A stretch of 64,000 nucleotides of DNA, from NCBI GenBank assembly GCA_033439795.1, contig JAUTDP010000001.1:1550001-1614000 (forward strand). The letters run 5' to 3'. The stretch comes from Sordaria brevicollis (lineage: Eukaryota > Ascomycota > Sordariomycetes > Sordariales > Sordariaceae). This document shows, one piece after another, positions 23,080 to 37,000 of the stretch; the first letter of the stretch is position 1, and each line of letters begins with the position of its first letter. Both the position numbers and the translations under genes were made by a program. Under the pieces are notes generated by a model. The model was not told the DNA's origin. It made no database searches and saw nothing but the letters and a program-made list of their open reading frames with translations.

Positions 23080-25020
23080 ACGCGTAATTTTCGAAGAAGA
23101 TTAATCGTTAATTATATTAATTAATATTAAAATTCGTTTCCTTAGCGGCTAATATTTTAATAATAATCCCGCGGTTAATTCGAATTAAATAATTATTAAA
23201 ACGAATATTATTACTACGGTCGTTCGTATTTTCTCTTCCCTTATACTTATTAAAATATATTAATTTAAACGATTAATATCCGATCTAATCCCTGCCGTAA
23301 TTATTAATACCTTCGTTATAATTATTATATTTTCCGAAATCGGAAACGTTAACCTTCGTAATATTGAATTCTAAGATTAATTTATTAACGCTATTTACGC
23401 GCTTAATAACGATTCTATTATTATCCCGGTCTTTATTATTTAAATTTTTAATTTAAATAATTACTTTACATTCCCGGCTACCGCTTACGCATTCACCCGC
23501 TTTATATAATCCAATATTATTTTTATTACCGTTAAATTCTAAAATATTAAAGAGGATTTCTAATAATCCGAGGACAAGAATAATTAATTACGTTAGGATT
23601 TTAATTAATTCCGTATTTTAATTTAGGATAAAGATTAAATTAATACGATTCTTAATACTAACCTCGCGATTTTCAAAGTTAATTATACCTTTTAATTTTT
23701 GGACGCCGCCGTTAAATAATAAATCCAATACGACGTTTATAAATAGGCCTTCGTTAATATTACTTCTTAATATAATAATATCGTTAATAATTTTTAAATT
23801 TATTTAATTACCTTTTAATAAAGTTTATTTAACGCTTAGAAACGTTATTTTAATTTCAAAATTAATTCCTAAAATGCAATTAAGCGCGAAATAATTAAAT
23901 ATTAAAAAATAGTCAACGATTTTCGCTAACGTCTATTTAAACCTACCGACCCTATATCTATACCCCTACCCAATGATAATAACGATAGTAATTCTAATTC
24001 CAATAATTTTAAATCCGAATTTAATAATATAATTATTAACGACCCGGTCGGAAGTAATAACGGTAGCGGTTATAAATCGGTATTGCGTATTATCGTCTCC
24101 CCCGTTTTCGATAGTACCGGTAAAGTTTTTAAAAAAATTATTAAATTTCGTTAATAATATATTAATATCTTATTCGCTTTTAAAAATAAACCCTCCGCCT
24201 TTAAAACCGAAAATGCTAAATTTTCCCTAATCTCCCGCTCCCTTCGCAATAAACCTTAGGAAGTAATCGAGCCCGAATTTATTAAAATTCTATTTAATAA
24301 ACCGGTTAAATAATTTATTACCCTCGATTTATTTAAATAAATAGTTAATAAATATAATAACGTTAATATTATAATTTAAATTCGTTATAAATTCGAAGAT
24401 TTAAAAATAAATAAAATAAAATAATTTAACTTCGAAAATAAATTCGTTACTATTATTAAACGTTACTAATTTAATAATAATATAAAAATTTATTACCTCC
24501 GTTAACGTTTAACCGAACGCCTCCGTAATATTATCGCCTTATAGCGCCCCTAGTTTAAGGATAATAAATTCGATAAATAATTCGAATTAACCCGCAACCT
24601 CGTTAAATAATTTGAATAGAAGGATTAATATAATAAAATCGCTAACCCCTATTATAAATTTAATATTAGTAACCCTATTACTAATTCCAATTCCGCCTTT
24701 AATAATATAAATAATTCCGCTCCCGAATTTATTATTAATAAGGGCAGTACTATTATAAATTTCGATTTTATATCCGCCTTTAATATTTAAATCTCCCGTA
24801 TAATTAATAACGATATATTTTAATACCGTATAAAAACCGGTATTTATACCCGCTATAATTATAAAAATTATTTCTCCGCCGAATATAAAGGTCGTATTTA
24901 ATTTAAAAAGGAGGTACCCGAGTATAAATTACGTAAAGAAAGAAAGAAGGAGAAGAAAGAGAAAAAGGATAAAAAGGAGAAGGAGAAAAATAATAATAAT
25001 AATAGTAATTAATAATAGCG
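23080..25020 (+). pseudogene. Gypsy gag (degraded)
   Basis: Region between the left LTR and the protease, in the position of gag. Frames are broken by many RIP-type stops, so boundaries are approximate. The clearest part is the C-terminal end, about 24920-24995, a Lys/Glu run (ERKKEKKEKKDKKEKEK) followed by Asn codons, probably a nucleic-acid-binding basic tail. I see no clear CCHC knuckle. The assignment rests on position and the basic tail, not on a recognised capsid domain. Confidence 0.5.
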
Positions 25021-25299
25021 CCCCGCCTAAGGCTAATACGGATACGGCTAATATAATTACTATAATATTAATATTATAAATATTCCCGCTCTTAATATTC
25101 CGGCTCCTAATTATTTTATACTATAATAGTAACCTATTTACTACTCTACCCCTATATACCCTTACGGCTTCGTAAACCCGGTTATAAATAACGAAAATAA
25201 TTTTATTAATAATTAGGGAAATATATAACCTCCTATTTAAATCGCAGCTAAAGGCCAACATTTATTAAATATAAATAAAAAGGAAAATAATTAAAGAAT

Positions 25300-28200
25300 A
25301 TCCCTATAATTAAATTTAAAATTATTAAAATTAATAAATCTTCTATAAATAACCGTTATAAATACCCTAATTTATTAAATTTTTCTATCCACTTATTTTA
25401 TAGACCGTATAAAATATATTATATTACGTTCGTTAATAACGGTTATACCGCCCTAGGGTTTATTAACTATCGTTTCGTTTTATATAATAATCTCCTAATT
25501 TTTAAATTCCAATTCCCCAAACTCCTATACTTCGTTAATAATTAAACGAAAGGGAATATTACGCATTTTAATCGTTTAATTATAAATATTAACGTATATT
25601 ACGAATTTATCGATCTCTTTATTTACGATTTTATAAAAAATAACCCTATTATTCTCGGATACCCATAATTAATCTACTATACCCCTAATATCGATTAATT
25701 TAGTAATCGCCTTATCTTCGGCTCCGCTTACGAATAATACGGTTATTTTCCTTTAGGAGCACCCCACTACCTATATTATATATTATTATTACGTAAATAT
25801 AATATTAATACGCCCTTAATTACTATTCCTAATAGCGTACCCTCTACTACTACTCTTAGGAATTCCCCTAGAACGTAATTAATATACTAAAAACCCTTTA
25901 TTTTAAACGTTTTTAATAAAAGAGAATTAAATACCCCCGTTTTACCGTCGGAAGCCGCTCGCCGGATTTCTATTTTTATAATCGTTAAATACACCGCTTA
26001 TTAACGTTTTAATAAATTTAAATAGAGGGTCGCTAATAAAACGGGCGCAATCCTTATTAATAAAATTATTAACGGTCAAATTCTTATATTAACGGTTATA
26101 ATACGTTATTACCCCCTTCCCCTACTATATATAATCCCTATATTATATTACTTAATTAGAAGAATATATATTTCTTTTTCTAATTATCGAATATTAATCC
26201 GCTTTTACTATATCCTTAAAAAACCCCTCGACTTAACCGATATTAAAGAATTCCTAATAATTATATTTAATTAATTCGCCGAAAAATATAAATTTCAAAT
26301 TATCTATATAACGAAAATAAATATAGTAAAAAACATCCAATATATAACGGACGAAGATAAAATAACGGAAGAAAAAAGTGCCCTAACCCCGAATATAATT
26401 AACAATAACTTTACGGTTAATATAATTAAAGATATTATAAATAATAAAATAATTTATTATAAAAAGTTCTTCGGTAGTAATTATTATACTTAAATCGATA
26501 TATTTTACGGCATTAAAAGTAAGGAAATTATTAAGGTAGCCAAAATCTCCGCTTTAATTATATTTATAAATAATACCTTTAACTTCCAAATTTATAAAGA
26601 GACTATTAACCGTTACTTTACCGCTAATAATATTAATATTAGTAAAATTACGTTTAAAAATATTACTAAATTCTACAAAAAGGTAAATAAACCCCTAAAA
26701 ATTAACGTTCAAATCCAATAAAAACTACTTTAGCAATACTAATAATAAATAAATAACTTCCGCTAAGAAAGCGCTAATACACTACCCCCCAACCGGTTTT
26801 ACAACCTTAAATTCAAATTTAAACTTAACGTTATACTACCCGCTTCCTATAATTATACTTTCAACTTAAAAGAATTTAACGTTATTAAAAAATAGATCGA
26901 CGATAATTTAAAAAAGAAGTTTATCCGGCCGTTATAATTAAAAGCTTCCGCTCCTATACTCTTAATTAAAAAGCCGGGAAGAGGAATCCGCATTTATATT
27001 AATTATTAAAGTATTAATAACATTACCCTTAAATCCCGTTACCCGCTCCCACTTATTAAAAAAATATTCGACGCCATCTACTATACTAAGATTTTTATTA
27101 AATTAAATATTATTATTACTTTTAACCAAATCCGTATTAAAGAAGGTTACGAATAATTAACTACGTTTATAATAAAATTTAAATTATTCGAATCCCTAAT
27201 TATACTTTTTAACCTCTAAAGCGCCCCTAACGCTTTTTAGAATTATATTAACAATATTTTATATAATATTTTCGATATTTATACGACCGCCTATTTTAAT
27301 AATATCCTTATATATTTTAATAACGAAAAGGACTACGAATAATACGTTAATAATATCTTCGAACGTTTAATTAAAACCGGCTTGAGCGTAAATATCGATA
27401 AATATAAATTCTATACGAAATATATAAAATACTTCGGCTTAATTATTATATTAAATAATATCAAAATAAATCTAAATAAAATTAAAGCCGTATTCGATTA
27501 AGCGCCCCTTTAATTTAAAAAATCGCTTTAATAATTCTTCGGCTTCGCGAACTTCTACCGGCGTTTTATTAAAATATTTTCGATAATAATATCCCTATTA
27601 TACGAATTAATAAAAAAAGACGTACTATAATTATAGTCCGACTATTATTAATCCGCTTTTAACGTATTAAAGAAAGCCTTCGCGATTAAATCCGTATTAA
27701 AAATTTATAATTAAATTAAAAAGACTATAATCGAAATAAATATATTTAATTAAGTAGTAGGGGGTATATTTTTATAATATAGTAACGACGGAATATTATA
27801 TTTAATTACTTATTTTTTAATAAAATATATAACTTAAAAGTATAATTACAATATTTATAATAAAAAACTCTTAATTATTATTAAAACGTTAGAGGAGTAG
27901 TAACCCGAATTTAAAAAAATATAATAATTATTCAATATCCTAATAGATTATAAAAATTTAAAAACCTTTATAACTAATAAATAATTTATATAGCAATATA
28001 TACGCTAATCGTAATTCTTATTACATTTTAATTTTTAAATTTAATATACCCTAGAATCGAAGAATTTACGCCCCAATACCCTTAATAGGAAATTTAATAA
28101 TATCCCCGCGGGTATTAAAAACGAACGCTTTATTACCTATTAATATACCCTTCTCTAACCTTTATAATTCGTAAACGGCTACTTCGATAAAAAAGACCTA

Positions 28201-30140
28201 GCTTCTTATTATTCCCTCTCTTTAATAAATAATTACAAAAATAAATCGATCGACGATATTATCCTAAATAATTACGAAAATTCCGTATTCCTTTAAAAAG
28301 TAATTTCCGCTCTAAATGATTTAAATAACCGTAATTAACTAATTTCGATTTATAAAATCCTTTATAAAACTTTTAACGAATATTAAGTTACCCTTAATAA
28401 TATTATTAAATAGCGCGACTATATAGTAATCGACCTTTATAATAAGGAATTCTAATTCTAATTAATTAATCGCTAATATAATTCGCTTAATATAGGCTAC
28501 CCTAATTATAATACTATTTACAAATTCCTATTTTAAAAATTTTATTAAAAGGGTATAATTAACAATATATATATATTCTATAAAACTTATTTATTTTATA
28601 TAAAAATTAAATTCCTTAAATATAATTTTACTAACCTCCTTAAAACCCTACCCGTTGCGCTAATTCTTTAAATCCGTATTTCCGTCGATTATATTATTCC
28701 GCTCCCCGGTAACTTCTATTTTAGCTAAGAATTTAAATATATTTATATTATTATTAACCGATTAATAAAAATATAGTACTTTATATTAATAATTATATTA
28801 TCGGTAAAAGAATTAATTAAACGTTTTATTAATTATATTTATTACCTTTATAACCTTTTAAATTCTATTCTTTCGGATAAAAATATTTAATTCGTATTAT
28901 AATTCTAATCTTCCCTATATTAGCGTTTAAATATTAAACGTATTTTAACCTCCGCCTTCTACTTTTAAACGAACGTTTAAACCGAATATATTAATGTAGA
29001 AATAGAATAATACCTCCAATTATATATTAATTAAATATAAACCGATTAAGTTAAATAATTTCCCTTCGTAAAATTCGTTAACAATAACGCAATATCCTCG
29101 TTAATAAATTTATTACCTTTCTTCGCTAATTATAATTATTACCCCCGTATAGGCACCGAACTTCGTAACCCCCTACTACTAACGTTATTACCTATATAAT
29201 TAGAAGAATACTATAAAGCTAATAAACTCGCCGACCACTTCTATAAAATTTAAAACTTTGTAATTTAATAAATTAAACGCAATTAAGACCGGTATAAGGA
29301 AAATATTAATAAAAAGCGGATCGATTTAATAAAATATAAAAAAAGGGATACTATCCTATTTAATACGTTTAACTTAATTAATAATTACTTATATATTAAA
29401 TTCTCCCCCCGTTAAGAAAAATTATTTAAAATTTTAAAAGCGGACTTATATACTATTAAATTACAATTATCCAATAATATAAAATATTCGCCAATCTTCT
29501 ACGTCTCGATAATCTAATATTAAATTAACTAAGGTTTCCCCGGCCAAATCGTTAATTCCAACGTCTACGCTAACGAAGGCAAAATTATAATTCGTACTAA
29601 CGATTATAAAGAATATATTAAATAGGGATTCGATAAATTACTAAATATTAAATAAAAAGGAAAAAACCGTTACTAATATTACTTAATTAAATAGAAGGGC
29701 GATTACAACCCTACCTAAAAAAAAATCGATAATATTATCGATTATAAAGTATATTTTTAAGAGTTTTACTATAATTACCCCGATAAATTAATACCGCCCC
29801 GCATTAAGGAGTTTCTCGACCGCTTCGAATAAGAAAGAAAATACCTAATAATGGACCCTATTATTCGTAACGAATAACCTAACGCCAATACCGAACCCCG
29901 CACTTTACGCCGCCATTCCGCCCGCCTAATATAACGATTCGCTATTTCTAAAATAGAATTATTATTAACCGAAAAGGAAATAGAGGAGGGATTTATAGAA
30001 GTAATAACGAAAATTATACGATTTTTAATAAATAAATAATTTAGGATATAGTTAGCGTTACAATTAGAAGTATTTAATAAATTAATAAAGGATTCTAAAT
30101 TATAATTATATATATATATAAATTTTTTCAATTCTACGAA
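25300..30140 (+). pseudogene. Gypsy pol: protease, RT, RNase H, integrase, chromodomain (degraded)
   Basis: Readable motifs in order. Protease near 25430-25470: NNGYTALGFINYRF, the D-x-G-x-[ST]-A box with Asp lost. RT 26940-27480: LIKKPGRGIRIYINY, ITLKSRYPLPLIKKIFDAIY and YFNNILIYF, the Y-x-D-D catalytic box with both Asp changed to Asn. RNase H 27710-28090: GGIFL...YSNDGILY, DYKNLKTF. Integrase 28440-29260: zinc-binding region, then ISVDYIIPLPGNF, whose Asp is the first catalytic residue. Chromodomain about 29640-29830: YYLIK, a Trp position mutated to stop, then KG and EFYYNYPDKLIPPRIKEFL. Stops at Trp/Gln codons and G-to-A changes in the catalytic boxes make it inactive. In the intact element it would copy and integrate the element DNA. 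Confidence 0.85.
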
Positions 30141-30147
30141 CTTCTTT

Positions 30148-30160
30148 TGAAGGGGGATAA
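30148..30160 (+). other. Polypurine tract of the Gypsy element
   Basis: TGAAGGGGGATAA directly before the right LTR: a purine-rich primer site for plus-strand synthesis. Confidence 0.75.
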
Positions 30161-30446
30161 TATTATAGGATTATACCTATACTATACCCAATATACGCAC
30201 TAACCACCTATATAAGTGCCCAAATCCCTAACGACCATTCCCAATTATAATACGCATACTATAATTCGATATAGTTTAAATCTAATTACCTATAGTTATG
30301 TATAGTATCACGTAAGTGCGTACGGACTAGGGTATGGGCTCGCGCCCATATATCCAGTCCTCCGCACACACTTCTCCCTTCCCTTCCTTCGTACAACAAT
30401 ACATATCTCATTATATACCTAACGGTACCAACGCTATCCCTTAATA
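30161..30446 (+). repeat. Right (3') LTR of the Gypsy element
   Basis: 286 bp, homologous to 22768-23053. The last 150 bp are nearly free of RIP (CCGCACACACTTCTCC, ACGGTACCAACGC), whereas the first 100 bp are more mutated than the left LTR. Confidence 0.93.
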
Positions 30447-33043
30447 ACTATTCGACTTCTATTTTAATAAATAAGTAAAGGTTTTCGAAAAGAAATTCGC
30501 TTATATAAATTAAATTAAATTCATCCGAGGAATAATAATTTAAATAATTAATTATATTTAAATAAAACGAATAAGAGGTTAATTATTTATTAATAAATTG
30601 GAAAGCGGTATTATTAAAATTAAATAAGCGGAGGAATAAATATTAATAGAGAATTTTATAGCGATTATAATAAGATTACCCCCGGTAATAGGTATATTTA
30701 TTTAATTATTATAACCGCCGGAATTTTTAGCCTTTAATCGAAAAATATAATTAAAAGACATTATAAAAAGAAAGTAGGTATTATATTATAATTATTAATT
30801 AATAATAGCGGTAATTAAATTAAATCGGCGGTATAAATTTATAATTATTAACCTTAACCCGAAATTTAACGATACTATAATAAAACGGTATATAATCGGT
30901 TAAAAAAAAAAGAAATGAAAGAGAATTTAACCTTCAGAGGACGATAAAGATTATTATTTATTAATAAAAACGAAAAGCTCCCTCTTCGTTTAAATAAAAA
31001 TAGAGGTAATCGATTTTAGGGCCTTCTTTTTTTAAAAGAGAATCCCTAATATCGATACCCCTATTTATTTATATAAATTAGGACGAAAAATATTCTACTA
31101 TATTACGTTCGAATATTTCCGGATAGTAAATACGTAATTCGTAATAACCAATTAGCCGTAAACGTAAAAATAATTTTAAATTTATTTAGACGATAGAATT
31201 AAAGCCGAAAGGATTTTATTATAAATATTTTAATTAAGACGATTAAATAAAGACCGCTTAATAATCGAATTAAAAGAGGAGCGGCGAAATAAATTCGCTT
31301 ACTATTTTTAATTTTCTTTTCTTCCTTTTCTTTTACTTTTATTTATTAATATATTAAAACGAAAATAGGGGAGGATTTTTATTTAATTAAAAATCTATCG
31401 GGTTACGAAAGCGACGATTTATTTAATTATTATTTCTTTTTACAATTAATTAAAGCCTTTAATATTTTATTATTATTAGCGAATAAACGGTTCTATTTAT
31501 CGAATTAACGAATATATTAACGTATAATATTAATTATAAATTAACGTTAAGCGAATTAATTATTATTAATAGGAATAGGATTAGTAGGACGAATAGCCGG
31601 CGAATTAATTTCTATTAGAGAATTACTATAGGAAGGTATACGAATACCGCTACTATTCGGGGGAATTCTACTATTACCGCTATAAAATAAACTACCGCTA
31701 CCGTTATAGGGTAAATTATTACTATTATTATAAAGGATATTATTTAAAGGAATATAACCGCCGATTAAATTATCTTTATTAGAAAAGAGGAATTCGTAAT
31801 AACCTTTTTAAAGGTAATTATTAATTAATTATTTTCTATAGCGAATAAATTACTTTAGGGTATTAATAAAGCTATTATTAGTAAAGCGAAGGCGAATCGC
31901 GCCAATAAATTCTTTAGCAACGATACGGAAACGGATAAAATAATCGCGGAATTCGCTATTAATTAGGTTTTTATTAATAACCTTTTTTTAAAAAGTATTA
32001 CGGAAATTATAAAAGCTATAAGGGGTATTAATTATATAATACGAAACTATTAAAATATATTAAATAATTTAATAGAATTTATTTAAGGACGAATTAGAAT
32101 AAGAGACGTTAATAATATAAAAAATAGTAATTTATTCGGGTAATTAGGGATATAATAAATCGATTTAATAACGGCTTTTATATAAATATTATAATTTAAA
32201 ACGATTAAGAAAGAGAGAAAGGCTTTAATTAATTAGAAAGTATAAACGAAATATAAGGGAATATAAATATAATTTTAAAGAAATTAATATAAGGATAGAA
32301 TATAATAGAAGGAGGATTTACCCTTTCTCTAATATATAAAAGAATTTATTATTAATAAAGCGTTTAATAATACGCTCGAAATTAATTTTAATATCGGTAT
32401 TAACTATATTAAATATAGGGGTCGGCGAAGGAAGGTAAAGGGGAAATAAATTTTCGCCTTTATCCTCGTCGGAAGTTTCTATTATTTTACAAAACGTTTT
32501 AATATATTTTTAACGGAAAATAATTATTTTAAATCGATTATTATTATTAAAAGAAAGAAAAGTTTAAAAAGACCCGAAGGATAGGGGGTTTTTATATTTA
32601 AAGGAAGGAAATCTTTACGTTAATATAAACCGTAATAAAGACGTAATTATAATAAAAGGAAGAAAAGGATAAAAAGAATAAAAGAAAGTTTAATAATTAA
32701 AAAGTTTAAAGGTAATTAAAAAGGTAAATAAGTAAGGGAATAGAAAGCGGAAGGTAGTAGTAAATAAAGGACGGAACGGCGGATTAAAAAGGCGGAATAA
32801 TTTAATATTTTAATATAATAGTAAATAGGAGGGATAAGATAGATATTAATCGCATTGGCGGTAAATATATACTATAATTATAAAACGCCGAAGAAGCGGC
32901 GCGGATAGGTCCACGCTAAGAAATATAGCCGGGGTTTTTATCCGGGGCGCTTAACGCCTACGGTTTTATCCTATAGAGAATCGGAAATAGACCCTATACT
33001 ATATTAGCGCTATAGATTTAGTTAGGGAATAAGAATTTTACTT

Positions 33044-33442
33044 ACCGTTATTAATAAGGCGAGGGCGAATCGCGCCGGTAAATTCCTTAATAATAATATA
33101 GAAGCAGATAAAATAATCGCAGAATTTATTACTAACCGGATTTTAAATAATAATTTTATTTTGAAAAATATTATAAAGATTATAAAAGCCGCGAAACGTA
33201 TCGATTATATAATATAAAATTATTAAAATATATTAAATAATTTAATTAAATTTATTTAAAAATGAATTAAAATAGGAAACGTTAATAATATAAAGGATAA
33301 TAATTTATTCGGGTAATTAAGGATATAATAAATCAATTTAACGACGGCCTTTATATAAATATCGTAATCCGGGATAAAAAAGAAGGTAAAAAGAATTTTA
33401 ATTAATTAAAGGGTATAAACGAAATATAAAGGAGTACGGATA
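33044..33442 (+). mobile_element. LINE copy C, segment 3
   Basis: C resumes with F's second TSD copy and continues AAGGCGAGGGCGAATCGCGC, matching the tail of G and L. It ends at the insertion point of G (AAAGGAGTACGGATA). Confidence 0.85.
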
Positions 33443-34038
33443 AAACTACTTTAGAATTGGAAACGCCGATTTCTAGTCGAGGAGCGCTTTAAAACGAAAA
33501 CCGACAACGGGAATCGACTCAAAAGGGTCTTTTACATCCCTTACAATATCCTACGACGAATATAATAATAACGATATATTATTATTACCGATAACGATTA
33601 ATAGCGGCAACCGTAAATTCGAAAATAGCGTTTATAACCCGTTCGTAGGATTTTCAATTTATAACGACCCTAATATAATACGCGCCGCGAAGATTTCGGA
33701 AAAAACGTAGGAGGATAACGAAATTATAAAGAAATTTATCGCTAAAGCGAATAAATTTTCGGACTACGACGCCGTCTCGTTCGAAAATTATAATTAAATT
33801 TGTAAATTATTTAACGAATATACGAAAATCCTTACGAAGAAAAGTAAGGTAATACGCCCCGAGGTTAATAAAATTAATAACGATTAAATTATTATTAAAA
33901 AGGATTTTAACGATTTAAAGAAGATAATTTTATAGGAATTATAAAAGAACGTTAAAAAGGCGTTAAAAATATAGGCCGGAATTATAAAAAACGCTCTTTT
34001 TAAAATTAGGTCTATCCCTTAATATATTACAATTATTA

Positions 34039-34046
34039 CCCCCCCC
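34039..34046 (+). repeat. C8 tract in LINE G ORF1
   Basis: Eight C at the homologous ORF1 position. Confidence 0.9.
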
Positions 34047-37000
34047 TTAAAGATATTCCCCGTTAATTATAATTATACCCTCTTTATTCGAAATATTATA
34101 ATTAATATTTAATATTCGAAGCGGACGAATAAAGAAATTAAAATTTAAATCGAAAAAATATTTTGCGACCTAAGGACTAATACCCTTAATATTATATAAA
34201 TTACTACGAAATTATTTATAACCGGAAATTATAAAATTATATTCGATAATATTATATATAAATAATATTAATAATATTAAATTTAAATTAAGAAGGTCTT
34301 TAGCGAAAAAGCGTTCATATTTTTAAATATTATTATATTAATCGCTAAAGGGTTCCCTTAAATAAATATCGCCGAATATATAAGGATAAAAGATATTACT
34401 TATAAAATATAATAGGCGAACCCAACCGTTTTTATTATTAAAATACGCTTATAAAAGAAAAGAATTAACGAGGATAAGGGACTTTTTATAATAGAAATTA
34501 CAATTATAAAAGTAGCCGAAACTCTCCGTAAAAGATTCCTTTTCTAGGAGGGTAATATATATATTTACGAACCGTTTACCTCTTTAACGAATATTTAATA
34601 ATATTTTATTTATTAAAGCGTAAAATATTTAAAGAAATTTTATTATAATATTAACGTTTATAAACGTTATAGTAAAGATAAATATAATAAAGACCGTTTT
34701 AAAAAAGCGAATTACCCGTTTAATAAAGATAAATTACTAATTTTTTATATTTTATATAAAAAATACGGGTATTATACTTTCGAAAAGAAAATATACTTTA
34801 TTTTTAAAAAAATTATTACAAAAATTACTATAAAATATACCGAGAAGCTATATTTATTTATATATTAAAAGGATTTTAAGAAAAGTATTATATTAAAACC
34901 GGCGGCGGTAAAGGACGATAAAAATATCGATTTCCTTAATACCTTTTTTACCGCCCGTATTATTATTATTTATAAAAGGGAATTTAAAAGTAGAAATAAA
35001 AATTATACCCGTAAATAAATTAATAGGCCCTTTATTAAACTAAAATTAACGGCTAAAGGCCCGATAAACGCGTTTATAAATTTTTAAGGCTCGGGTATTC
35101 GGAACGGTATTAATTTAATCGCCGCCACTAAACCGGTTATTTAAAAAGAAAAAATTCCTATTCTTATTTTATTTACGGGGCTAGAAGGTATTCCTTTATA
35201 GAATAATTAATAATCCAATTAAAAATATTCTATTAAAATATAAGGAAATTATACGAGAGAAGGAAATTACTATTCGAATAAAAAGAGATTTATAATATCG
35301 TAGCGATTTAAAAATTAAGTAAGAATTTAAACGAAGATATTTATTATTTATAGGGTAATAAATATATTAGGGTAGATTATTTAAAAAAAGGGAAGGTAAT
35401 TATTTATATAAATAAAAAATAGAACTTTAAGGATTTAAATTTCTATATTAAAAAAGATTAGGCCTTTATAATATTTAAAAATTTAAAGGAATTATTAACC
35501 GTTTATTTAATTTATTCCCCTATTAAAACGTATAGAATATTAAAATACAAATAAGGGTTTCCCTTCTTCGAACTCTTCGAGGAAAAACCCCCGGTAAAAT
35601 ATTAAATTATAACCATTGGGGATTTTAACCTCTATTATCCCAATTAGGATTTAGAGAATAAAATTAACCTAAGAATTAAAAAATTCTTTATATAAATATA
35701 ACGGTAACGTATACAATTTATTATCTTTAAAAGGGAGCCGACTTATATAAATAATATAATATAGGAAAAAAGAAATAAAATAATCAATTATATATAAATA
35801 ATATTAAAAGTCGAAACCGAATATTAAGGGGCGTAATAATATGAATAAACCGGTTCGGATTATTATTTTTAAGAAATTTAAAATTATATTAAAAAAAAAA
35901 TTAGGAAAATAAAAATAGAGGAAGATTATAATTAAAATTTAATAAACGTAGAGAAAGTACGAAAAGCGGCGTTATAACGAATTTCGGTTCCGGCGAGGAT
36001 TAATATAAAAGAGGAATTAGAATTTATATTCGATAAATTCGATAGAAAATTTATAAATATAGCGGAAGAGTTCGTTTTATACCGGAAGAAAAATCGAAGG
36101 AGAAGAATAAAATAATAGACGCTAAAATATAAAATAATAACGAAAAATGCGAAACGGAAATAGTAGAAGTAATATAAGGAAAGGATATCCTCGAATTAAA
36201 TAAAATTCGTAGAAGTATTAATAAAGAAAAGAAGGATTAATACGAAAATTTAGTAAATAATATAGCGAAAAGGTATCGAAAAAGCGTTGAAGAATTTAAA
36301 TAAATTTTAGACCTTCGAAAAATAAACCTATATTCGAAGTTATTTATTAATAGACTTGCCTAAATTTCTAATTTTTAAATAATATAAGGGAATAGAAGAA
36401 ATCGAAGACTATAACGGTAAGGCGAATATTTTCGCCGAATATTTCTTCCCGAAGGTAAATATCCTTATAGATTATTTATTTAATTAAACCTTTTTATTAA
36501 ATACCGGCGATTTATTATTTATTAACGAATTAATTACTAAAGAGGATATTTAGGAAATTTTATTTTAAATAATTCTAAATAAAATACCGGGCGTCGATTA
36601 GTATTCGAATAGATTTATAAAAATTTATAAGGAATTATTCCGTAAAATTATAACCGCTTTTACAATTATAAACTTTTATTTTAAATATTTTTTATAATAG
36701 TTTAAAAACGCGAAAATAATTATTTTTAAAAAGCTAAGAAAAACCGCCGTATAATAAAAATTAACCGGCGTATAAAGGCTAATTTTACTATTAAATAATA
36801 TTAGGAAAATCTTCGAAACGTTCGTCGCTAAAAAATTTACCTAAATCGCGGAAGAATTTAACTTCTTATTAAAAGGTTAAATAAGTAATCGGATAAACTA
36901 TTCGACTAAATTTACTATCCGTATCGTTATAAATATTATATATACAATTTAAAAATTCGGAACCGTTACATCGTTAATACTTTTTAATTTTAAAAGCGTA

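Larger units (their letters stand above)
22768..30446 (+). mobile_element. Full-length Ty3/Gypsy chromovirus nested in LINE F
   Basis: A 7.68-kb LTR retrotransposon with equal-length 286-bp LTRs (22768-23053 and 30161-30446). Internal order is gag, protease, RT, RNase H, integrase, chromodomain, diagnostic of Ty3/Gypsy chromoviruses. The target LINE sequence around CCGCTATTCGAC is split with a 4-5 bp duplication (GCTAT at 22763-22767, ACTAT at 30447-30451; one G/A difference). A polypurine tract precedes the right LTR. The LTR ends read TA...TA, consistent with TG...CA after RIP. It is the youngest element in its nest (H, C, F, Gypsy) and is itself RIP-mutated, but less so at its outer edges. 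Confidence 0.93.
18406..33043 (+). mobile_element. LINE copy F, full length, split by a Gypsy element
   Basis: Full-length LINE (about 6.95 kb once the 7.7-kb Gypsy at 22768-30446 is removed). The 5' end AACTGCTTTGGAACC is near 18406 and the 3' end AAGAATTTTACTT at 33043. The flanking duplication is about 14 bp, ACYGTTATTAATAA (18392-18405 and 33044-33057), with one C/T difference. ORF1 lies at about 18470-20200 and ORF2 from about 20230. The Gypsy sits in the part of ORF2 after the RT core. Heavily RIP-mutated. Confidence 0.9.

Noticed and set aside
29775..30131. 118-codon open frame on the minus strand, the longest in the window
   Set aside because: It lies antisense to the chromodomain and C-terminal end of the Gypsy pol. 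The plus-strand frame carries recognisable motifs and the antisense frame has none.
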